In this document: in pieces, positions 42,701 to 51,700 of the stretch | Layout: each line of letters begins with the position of its first letter | Numbering within the stretch: position 1 is the stretch's first letter | Notes under the pieces: model-generated | Databases searched by the model: none | What the model saw: only the letters and a program-made list of their open reading frames with translations | Told to the model about the DNA's origin: nothing | Assembly: GCF_004769195.1 (NCBI RefSeq) | Contig: NZ_RQET01000010.1 | Span: 109,945 to 173,944 of the forward strand | DNA from: Leptospira fletcheri | GTDB lineage: Bacteria; Spirochaetota; Leptospiria; Leptospirales; Leptospiraceae | Length of the DNA: 64,000 nucleotides | Direction of reading: 5' to 3' | Position numbers and translations under genes: made by a program

Positions 42701-42738
42701 GATTCGGATTCGTCTTTTGGAATTTCCGTCTTTTTCAT
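36784..42738 (-). CDS. Single-chain acyl-CoA (acetyl-CoA) carboxylase
   Basis: Makes malonyl-CoA (or another carboxyacyl-CoA) from acyl-CoA, bicarbonate and ATP. Biotin carboxylase spans about 50-510, with the Gly-rich ATP loop GGGGKGM (213-219) and FLEMNTRLQVEY (336-347). A linker leads to the biotin carrier (about 650-740), with biotinyl Lys693 in ISAMKMETLLKAP. A central region of about 500 residues has no recognised motif. Both carboxyltransferase halves follow (about 1280-1950): FKDSRVAGGATGDKEG, then LITGLGRIAGKTVGIIADQ and SDAPGFVPG. This order, with a long central region, is that of eukaryotic ACC. Its GGAGG site begins at the stop codon of the synthase, 10 bp upstream. Confidence 0.93.
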   Translation of the reverse strand: MKKTEIPKDESESIALAQGISEIEFHRTKLKELNATFRMKAFKSQKRQGKLQKVLVANRGEIAKRFFFALHEEGIRSIAVVADKDRGQSWFEFADEVVYIGEAKNYASIPVICAALLESGANAIYPGYGFLSENYEFVEMLSEVQTFYEREIVFMGPKASVMRKVGNKLDARHLANQNGVPLFLGSGSIGGIEEALREAERIGYPIILKLDAGGGGKGMLVVRNPAELAPAIESAIRIGRSSYGNETFYLEKFIERPAHFEVQIFNGIAVGIRKCAVQRRNQKIIEESGEHFLPHSTQLQLLSSAEKIAGLSGYSNDCGAGTVEFLLDRETGQFGFLEMNTRLQVEYAVTDQSVGVDLVKWQIFLFDDREDHIPYHSALQSRFREREHSIQCRIYAEDPYQNYSPSPGKIKELELPTFNGIRCDFGFKKGDSIPGEFDPMVGKLLAFGKNRFEALQRMERALSEIYMRGITSNIEQLLSVIRHPKFREGDYDNRLLDEFSELVSAKTDLLEESITYACIGESLRETGRSVAEIFRERNLTQLIYSDMETESPVHYKVFINDSSYNVFLLRTGISEFWIGGEGLSLRRVRVSRYSRDGFQFLAESGDRNVSVKIDAKPNFQLIRFFDSKGSVRYSRLKITSEGKQDSGDDAGVLRSPFQGTFVKLCDDPETGKPWILGSGIKKGDSLIVISAMKMETLLKAPVDGTLSYLIEKGDLNRLIQGNTASGQILGKSFGEGEILAKVTSSQSELEPEISSLQLPSKIGQQNGKTETSSSLSRLEKWSDVPTDVSEDHEADFMKKPYSAIQRKEVRLLLRSWLLGFCSGSGTKSKISCLLKGLEKEEILKNQKERSEWEDFVKLFFRYIVLTKRLFSSDFLPGRSHFSELQRALIHWDQEGFKPAKEPAKLLSRLFAFYGAKPWTQFRRMQDQGIAFGYILSAYKNQLAQPDFYAEILLALEPFLPEAKSFDIFLHELLALEERDRDPKLEKILKRILNKRKSNSFNIPEGVRTLAKRHQSKYLIFTKDPMNLVSEGDFNPGKLSEFRSDLFFASENLPEKFEDLLSKKLDYWKGRTQIRRLEFPSERYFLYLTESKGKTELLLIARLESDPSENTGIDSEGKFYNENLENECIAAVSLLAVANRFHSASSIRLELVVEKREIPLKDDASPARDLEHDILRNSAASILEFFLHADYSGLILEIIDAFDKSKIYSFFFRDGKLRMDILGKEDIRFPYSKEIESKNSKMYEKGKWPLERWVEETFDSDSFREIRIPGLDFPENNANGMIPIGAKIFVGKISGQEAVFFFKDSRVAGGATGDKEGRKYFAAACIAYRMDLPLYVWNDGAGANIKEGMVSLNRAAEGFFVNSLLTGRVPAREFMAAIESHNDPAISELFSAIHGLEDLNFRPYLPEDRPSRCLVVAVGVGSSTGLDVYGSSQASIQVLLDEEQSYRVLTGAAVIESVTGERFTNYEIGGAKIMGRGSGTVDFVANDKVHLISILFRIQKILFGSPKNRWEEIAPLPERNSTTNQEITRRDVISESTLRSLSDEGDFLAIKENYSGGEALVAGLLRLKKVPLVVLGPRSEFGFHSYPSLIKAKESLRIAQKTGAGILLVYGRTWFSNSYLEDGESFRIGRDILNLLSANREPVLHIVKDSKSLKLSENTISGDVWILIEGSRKEKQELPAGSVFKTPTFLVSDERTAFSVARDVFSLLRYRNRIQENPVPSGIPSLPKDLSQAYDMRSSIIEPTLDEGTFLEFFQTDPGSSLITGLGRIAGKTVGIIADQPKDGGAPDASGTEKFRIFMEFLSKFELPLVMLSDAPGFVPGLKQERLRIQQIGGESLDINVLSKNPVVSVVLRQNYGGRQIHAFSGFLRPGISYCSMKESTLAVMGAFSAFDLFHGGKVARLEEEGKKEEVETLRKEFLESFRKKAKASQDALSTGVVDQLFDEISELRGAILEGLLQAEKRCRDWNARRFSYESNEEIFPSCKE

Positions 42739-42748
42739 CTCTTCCTCC

Positions 42749-45700
42749 TTAGCGCTTTGCAGACTCCGGGGAAAAAGAAAACGATTCCGCCGTCCGATTT
42801 TCCGGCGATTGAGCGCCTAGACGGAATTCCGCATCTAAAAGAACCGATTCCTCCCGCTCCGTATCTACGAAAGAATGCGTTTTTCTTTCGTAAAGTTTCT
42901 CGCCGACGTCTAAACGGATTTCGTTATATTTACGAAGGGCGAAAGTGTTCCTCCTCTCGAGTTTTTGCAGATATTCTTTTTTTTGGTCCGCGGAAATCTT
43001 CGTCCAAAAAAAGTTGCGATGCAAAAGCAATGCCAAGGCTCCTATATGACCGAATCCTAATGTAGTCAGAATTCCCGCCTTCCAGTCGTGCCTACCGAAG
43101 GAGATGGATTCGTCCGTAAAACAGATTTGCGAATACGCGTTCATATCGAAATCCACGTCTTCCAGATTTCTGTTTCCGGAAACGGTCCCTTCCTCGATCG
43201 CTTGCAGAAGTCCGATCGTCTGCCACATCGCGGCACCGGCTTTCGGATGACCTGTGAGAGATTTTTGGGAAACGACAGGCAAAAGATTTCCGGGCCTTCT
43301 TCCCAATTTTCCCATAATAGTGCACAACAACTTATTCTCGTTTTTATCGTTAGCCTTAGTGGAAGTATCGTGCTTATAAGCGACCGCGATCGCGTCCGCA
43401 TCCAGACCGAAATTTTCCAGCGCTTGTCTGAGAGGAGAAATCTCGGTTTTGGATTCGGCAGCTAGAGAAAGTAGTCCTAGCCCCGGTGCGGGAATGGAAG
43501 TCTGAATGCCGTCCGTTCTAGAAGCAGCGTATCCTAGAATTCCGTAAACCGGTAGCCCCATTGCCAAAGCCAAATCCCCTCTCGCCAACAAAACGACCCC
43601 GCCACCCTGAGATTCCAAAAATCCGTTTCTTCGGACGTCGTTCGGACGGCATACGCGAGAGGGATCGATTCCGCTTGCCTCCATATCGTCCGTATTCGCG
43701 GTCGCATTCATATCTCCGAAACCGATCATGCTTTCTTCTGCAAGATCGTCGAAGGCTCCTGCGATCATGAATTTCGCTTTTCCGGAAAGGATGGAATCGC
43801 GCGCCAATTCCAAGGATACTCCTCCGGTCGCGCAAGCCGCGACGGGAGTTTGCATGACCCCGTAAATCCCGGCATATGTCGTTACCGCCCAAGCGGCGTT
43901 CACGTTGATCAACGCCTCCTGCAAGGCATCGTGCTGTCTTTCTTCTCCCAACCGATAATCCAGAAACAATCTCTTCAGTTTCTGCATTCCCCCCATTCCG
44001 GAACCTACGCTCGTTCCCACTTGGCTTGGGTGAACGTTTTCGAAAAGTTCGAACGGATCCAGTCCAGCTCGAAGATAGGCTTCGCAAGTACAGTAGAGAT
44101 TAAAGACCGTAACCGGATCCACCTGTCTGACTAGATCCTTGGGGATTCCGTACCTTTCAGGATCCCAACCGTCAGGAATCTGCCCGGCCACGCGTCTTTG
44201 GAGTCCGGCAGCCTTCTTGACCTTGAGGACGGATCCTTTTCTTCGTTTAATAAACCATTTCTCGGATGGAGCGTTATGGTATATTTCTGTGATTTCGGGT
44301 TCCGCTTTTTTAAGTTCCGCCGCTTCTTCCGGTCCGGATACGGGAATGTAAAAATCCTCTTCAAGCACGATATCTGTGAAGACTGGTATGGATGTAGGAT
44401 CGAATCCGGAACTTTTTTTCTCCACGATTCGGATTCCGGAATGTTTCAAGATCTCGGATTCGTACCTTTCCTTTACTTGCCATTCCGGAATTTCCTCTCC
44501 GGTTTGCGCGTCCGTCCAAACCCGTCCTTTTTCCCCAGCTTGGTAACGAACGTAACCCATCATCCAAGCCATCTCGAGACTCGCTTCGAGAGATAGACTC
44601 CCGTTCTTTTCCAGTTCCCAGCGGGTCATAGAACTCCCGCCAGGACCGATCTCCGCGTATCCGACGATGCACACCATTTTTTCCAGTTCTGGAATTGGTC
44701 CGCTATTGAATTCCCTCAGATCCGCATCTGATGGAATCCCGGGAACACGCAACCCTTGACCAGGGAATTTTCGAATTCTCTTTTCTTTCCGTGGCTCTTC
44801 TAGATTCCGAAGGATGGATCGAAATTCCGAATTCCTTTTGGACCGAGCTACGACTTCGCTTCTACTCTCTGCGAGTATTTCTCCTAATCCGTTTACGTTT
44901 CGCAAACCTCCCGTAAAATCCGCTTTTACCACTTCCGGAGATTGGTTTCTCTGACTCCAGGCAGCTAAGCCGACCAACAAATATCCCATCTCCATTTTTG
45001 AGAAAGTCCGAATGCCGGTTTTATCCTCTAGTATAGGAGCGAGCAGATCGTTAGCTTCCATAAGCCCTGTTCCCCGAACCCATCCGATAACGGATCCTAA
45101 TATGCGAACTGAGCTTCCCCATTCTTCCCTTTCGGAAAATCTTTTCCGGAACAAGGTTTCCAATCCGATTTTAGTCTCGGAATACATTCCATCTCTTCCG
45201 AACATTCCGTGATTCGGAGAAAGCGGAAGAATCACACTGAGTTTTCCTTCGGAAACGTCGGAAGCGATCCTAGCCCTTCCCAGTTCACCGATCAATTTTT
45301 CCACTCCGATCAGCATGACTCGAAGAGAAAGTAAAGAGGAATCGTCTAACGCAGATACTGTGTTTTCTTCTCCGACCGCCGCGAATGGAAGAAGAAAATC
45401 AGGATACCATTTTTTTGCCGAGAATCGCTCGGAAAGGGAACGAACGTCCGCAAACGAACCCTGTGAGAACGGAACCACTTCCAGCGAGGCTCCTCTTACC
45501 CCGAAGCGCTGAAAAATCCGCTTATAAAATTGGATCCTTTCGGAAGAATACGAAGTTGTGGTCAAAACGACTTCCGCCCCTCCGAGTAGAAACGCCTTGA
45601 CCGTCTCCAATGCGATGGAACCCGGTCCGGCTCCTGTAACGAGTACCTTTTTACCCGCGAAGGAGACGCCCAATCTGCATAGTTCGTTTAATACTCTGGT

Positions 45701-48700
45701 AAATTCTTGAGTAGTCTTCGCGTCCGCACGGAAGGAATTTCCGGAATCGGCGCTTGTTTCTAGAACGGATACCCGAGAGTGTCTCCCCGACCAAGGATCG
45801 GATTTCACCTCGATTTCTTCGCAAAGAAAGGACCCCGATTCTGTTTCACGAAGAGTCGGACGGAATACAAGACGTGGATAAACGAAAATGGGATTCTTGT
45901 TTTCCTTTCCGCGAATCCGCGAAACCAAACGAGCAAACTCTCTACTCGCAATCCCGCTCCGATCCGCTTCCTCTGCATTCCTTGGATTTTGAATCCTAGA
46001 TTCGAATTTTTCTCTCCAAAAATCCAAGACTTCTTCCAGCTCCGCATTGACGACGTTTCGGAAGTAGAGAAGGTCTTCGGGCGAAAATTCGGAAATCTCC
46101 CCTTTCGAAAATTCCGCCGCACGGACCAGAATTCTCTTCTTGGCCCATTGTAGAGAATTCCGGAAAGATACGATTTTCTTTTCCGAAAAGATCGGAGGAA
46201 TCTGATCCGCGGAAACTGGTACGGTAGAACGAGCGTTCTCCAGAGAATTCAGATCCTGCAAAAGGAATTCCGAATACGGGTCCTCATCCAAAAGTCTTTT
46301 CTTAAGTTCTCGGAGAGATTTTGCAAAGGCACCATCGAGGCCGAAGTATTTCCGCTCTAACGCTTCCAAAGCAGCGGCGTCCACTTTCAATCCTCCACCT
46401 CCGATGCCAAGGGAATGCTCCTTTTTAGGGATCGAGATATTTTTCCAGACAGCAAATAGATCCAAGGCTTGGTCCAACCATCTATACGCTTCTTTCGATC
46501 CCGCAATCCTGGATTTTAACCCGATCGGACTCAGCTTTCCCTTTCCGAGAGAATCTCCCTCCCTCGCCAAAAGAGGAAGATATGAACTTGCGGCAAAAAC
46601 CCCGCTTTCCGACAAAAGTCTTTCCTCTTTCAGATGGCGAAAAATTTCCTTTCTACCTACATCGGGTGGAAAGAACTTTTTGATCATATCTTCGAAAGAA
46701 TTCCTCAGGTAAGGTCCAGGTTGCTCGTAGACAGCTTTGTCGTTTAGAACTTGGATCAGTTCTTTCAAAGACTTGTCATGAGCTCCATCCAACGCATTCG
46801 TCCGAAATTCCGCTCCGATATCCGCAAGCGCTTGGTTCCGTTTAGAGGAATTTCCTCCGAACAACTCGTCTAAGCTGGCCGTTTCGGAAATCTCTTCCGC
46901 TCTGATTCCCGCTTTCAAAGAGATCAACGCGAATAACGCGTCCTTTTTTGCCAAAGGCAAATGAACCGGTTCCAAAGATCCGGACGCAAAGGAAGAAGGG
47001 ATAGATTGTACCGATATCTCTTCGGGCGCTTTTGCAGGAACCTCTTTCGGGAGAACTTCCTCTACGGCGATATCTTCGGTGTCGAACTTCCTGGTCCATT
47101 CCGTTTCCGAGGTATCCTCTTTTTCGTAAAAAACCTCATTCCGATTCTCTTCTAAATGTAGAATTTGGAAATCGGAGGAATCGATTTTTTCTTTTAGGCT
47201 CTGCCTTGCCATCCCCGCCAAATCCCCTCTCGCTCCCACATCGATGAAACGTCGTATTTCCATCTCTCCGAATAGAAGTTCCTGCGTGCGGATCCACTGG
47301 ACGGGCATCGCGAATTGGTACGCTAGAAGTTCGATCAGAATAACTCTTCGAATTTCGTTCGAATCCAGGTCTTTCTGTTTCAGCTTCATGAGTTCCGCGA
47401 TCTTTTCGCTACCGGACGTTTCGTGGATTTTTTTAAGAAAATCCTCCGAGCAACCGAACGGAAGGGCTACCAAATTCGGAATGTATTTGCCGTCCAGATC
47501 ATGCAAAGGAAGATCCTTCGGAATATTTTTCTCTAGCGTATTTCTGAACTCGGAAACTCCGGAAAATAGGATCCTGGAATGGAACGGTACGTCGATTCCT
47601 TCCAGTCGAATCGTGGTCTTTTTGCCCCGGGCGAATTTTTTGCAATCCGCTTCAAGCTGTTCCAAGGCTTTTATGTTTCCAGTAACTGAATATTGTTTAT
47701 CTCGAATATTATAATTCACTACTTCCAAGTGAAGGCCCGTTTTACTCTTGGCCTCCTCTACGAGTTGTAGAATCTTTTCCTGGTCTAAGCCGACATGTCT
47801 GTTCCCCAAAACGACGCTCATCGCATAATCGCTTTTTCCTTCCGGATCTCTCGGAACCAGCCTTTGCATCGTGAATCCGCGGTTATAAACGATGTTGAAT
47901 ACGTTCTCCGACCGGAGAAATCCCCTCGCAGCCAAAGCCGAAAATTCGCCTAACGAATGTCCCGCAAACGGAGAATTCGGTACCAAGTAGCCTCTCTTTT
48001 TCAGAATCGCCCAATCCGCGAGAGATTTTGCCACGAGGGCTACCTGAGTGAATTGGGTCAAGTGCAGCACTCCTTTCGGATGCACCCAATTTTTCCCTCC
48101 ACAATAAATCGACGTGGGATTGTTTCGTACGATTTCCAGCAAAGAAAAACCGAATTCTTTCGTAGCGGTCTTCTCGGCCTGCGTCCAAATCTCTCGAGCT
48201 TCCGGAAATTCCTCCAAAAGCTTCATTCCCATTCCTTGCGATTGCGAACCTTGGCCGGTGAATGCGTATGCGGTTTTCGCGGGAGATACGAGCGCCTTAC
48301 CACGAAGCTTCATCTCCCCTTTTTCGTTTTCGACGGAAACCTCCAGAACCAGATTTCCTTCCTGCTGCGCTATGTGATATGCATTCAGTCTTAGTTCCTC
48401 GTCCGTAGAAACCGGGGATTCGAACCTTTCCTCGAAGGAAACCAATCGTCTCGGATCTCCTCCGCATGCGAATCGAATCAGGATGCTCACTGCCTGAGAG
48501 GAAGTCCATAGGCCGTGCACGATCGGACCGTTCCACCCGCCCAGTCTCGCGAATTTAGGATCCGTATGAATCGGATTTGCATCCTTGGAAAAGACGGAAT
48601 AGGAATCCATCGAACTAGGGGCAGGAAACGTTTCCGAAACGATCCTATATTTTTTTGCCAACGGTTGTTCCGAGCGCGAATTCTGAAACGTTTCGAAAAC

Positions 48701-51700
48701 TCGATTGATGCTGGATTTTCGTTCCTGATCGAACTTCTCAAAAAGCCGAAACTTCCCGTACGCGGATCGGTTTCCCCGGGAATCCGTCCTAAAAATGTTC
48801 CCTTCCGCCTTGAATCTCCTCTTCGAAGTTCCTTCAATGGAAAGTACATCCGAAGATTGGAAATGAACGATGTCCCCGACCTGAACCGGATCCGCATTAC
48901 TCCGTTTCGATATCCAGGAGATGGTACGGAAGGCATCCGCTTCCGCCTCCGAGTTTAGTAGAATGCAATGATCGATAGGAATAGAATCGAAACGAAGAAG
49001 ATTGTTTGTTTTTCCTCTCAATAGAAATCCGGTTTCAAATTCTGCGAGCGACTTCTCTCCCGTCTTGATATTTCCGGAGACATAGAGAACCAAAGAATCC
49101 CCGAGTCTATCCACCTTCGAAATTCTAGAAGAACATAAAACCCGATCTCCAGCCTTAAGATCGGAAAACTCGGGAACCCATTTGAATTTCTGGGATAGAT
49201 GAAGCAGCCTAAAGAGATCCACTTTGGAAAAGGAAAACAAAGAGGAAATCATACTCTTCCAACCGAAGACGACTCCCATCGATAACGGAGCTGTAAGCGA
49301 CTCTCCTTCCGCCAAATCCTTACGGAAATAATCGTTTGTGGCCGTTCTAAACCCGACTATATCTTGGTTCGTTAAAACGAATTCGTTATGTGAAATCAAT
49401 GAAGACGGATTCGGACGTCGGTATATAGGTCTAAAATCGGACGTACCGTCCAAGCCCCAGACTTTTTCGTAAAAATCCGAAATCGAATCTGCACGGAAAC
49501 CCAAGTCTTCTAGAATTATGGAATTCGGACGACCTTCGGAATAGATTCGTCTCTTAAAAGGAATCGATTTCTGCTTGGAAGGGTGATTGAAAAAAAGGAC
49601 TAGCTCTGCATTGTTCTCGTCCAGAGCGGTAAATCGAACGGAAGGAATTTCCTTGTCCTTCCCAAAAGCGGATATCTCCGTGAACCTACCGAAATCATCC
49701 GTTTTCCAAGAGAAGCGTTCGTATTCTTCGGACGAAAATAGCGTGGGAATATCGGAGATCTTTCCACCCAAGCGGGGATAGGAGAGAGCCGCAGAAAGGA
49801 TACCCCTTCCTTGCGAGCTTAAGAAGGAGACCCACTCCGCTGCATCCGGAAATTCTCCGACGACCCTTCTGACTTCCTTGCGATCCTCGGTCTTCAGGAT
49901 CTGAATTTGATTCGGATCTACCGTTTTAGAAGCGGGCAAGAAATCCTTCCAAAAATCCGACTCTACCCTTTCCGCTTTCCCTTTTACCCCTTCTACGAAG
50001 TTCTTCAGAATGTGAGCGACGGGCTCGTTGCTTTTCTGAATTCCGACCAGTGCGCTAGGACCGGGGATCCAAGCGCATGCTTCCGGACGCATTCCGATAC
50101 AATGGGAATACCAGAGCGAATCGGAACGAATCCAACGTACCAGATCTTCGTCCAGTACCGGAACGAAATTGACCGGTTTGCCGGAACGTTTGCAAACATC
50201 CAGAAAGAATTCCCGATCTTCCGGAAGCAGATATGTGCCCTCGCCTGTCGGATATTTTTTCCCCCATTCTTCGAGGAATTTTTCGGGATCGTCTAACTCC
50301 TTCGGATCTTGAAGCAAGGAAGAAGCGTCCGATTCTTCGGATACCAGTCGCCCTTCGAAACGATACACCAGCTCCTGGAGACGTGATCTGAAACTTCGAT
50401 CGATGAAAGGATGGTCCGGCCAATTCCCTTCGGGTGAGCGAAGCTTTTCTCCAGGACATACCAGCTCCACATACCTTCTAAGGACTCGATGATAGGTCAT
50501 AGAATCCAAATCTCCGAAATAAGGCTTAGCGGTTTGATTCAAAAGATTTAATATCTTTTCCCGGTTTTTCCCGATGTTCTCGCGAGCCTCCTTCGGTTCT
50601 ATACCTTTGGTCAGCCTTTCCGCCAAATCAGAAAGTTCCGTCCAGAGATTCGAAGCATAATAAATATCAGCGCCTAATCCGGATTTACCCGAAATAACTC
50701 CGCCGACATCCTTTCCATCTTTGGTTTTCTTCCAATCCCTGGAGCCGGACAATCTGACCAGCTCTTCCTTGATCGGGAGGGACGTCATACATTCCAGTGC
50801 GGACATTAGCCTCGTACCGAGAAAGACCGCATCTACCGGCTTTCTTACTTTCGAATCCCAATCTCCGGATAACCAAAGAGCTGCGTCTTCGGGAGAAGCG
50901 ATACCTCCTCCCACTGCCAAAATTACGTTGGATCTTTTTCGAATGGAGGCATATGTGCTTTGGACTAAATCCTCCAATTCCTCCCAGCTATGGTGTCCAC
51001 CGGCTGCCCCTCCTTCGATCTGCATCATCAAAGTGAGGTGCGGAACCTTATCGGCGATCTTCAACACCTTTTGCACCTGTTCTACGGTTCCGGGTTTGAA
51101 TGAATTCAACCAGATTCCTAAGGAAGCAAATTCGTTTAATAATGTAACCGCTTCTTCCGTATCCGGAATTCCGGCGGAGATGGTTACGCCTTCGATCGGA
51201 AACCCCTCCGATTTGCATTTCTTGACCAATGGAACATGCAGATTCCAAAGATAAGAATCTAGATAGAGCAGATTGATCACGATCCCACATCCGGAAGGAA
51301 TGCCGTCCTGCACCCTTTTCAATCTCGCGCGAAATAAATCCTCTGTAACCTGACCTCCCCCGGCCCACTCTACAACGTAGCCTTCCTTTGCCGCGGCGAT
51401 GACAATCTCGGGTTCCATTGTCGATGGAGTCATTCCACCTCCGAATACGGGAGGACGCCCGGTCCATTTGGAATAACGGTTGAGTGGAAAGTCCTGTCCT
51501 GAGGGAAGTTTCGCGAATCGGACGGCGTAGTCGGACCATGCGTCTGGAAACGCCAAATCCCGGGATCTCGTATACGCTCGAAACCCCTCCTCTTGGCTCA
51601 GGTTTTTCACCAAGACCGAGCGACCCTTTAGGAAAGGAACGGTAAGTTTCTCCACGAATTCTCCCGGACCGAAAGAAAGGAAAAGATGTTTTCCGTCCCT

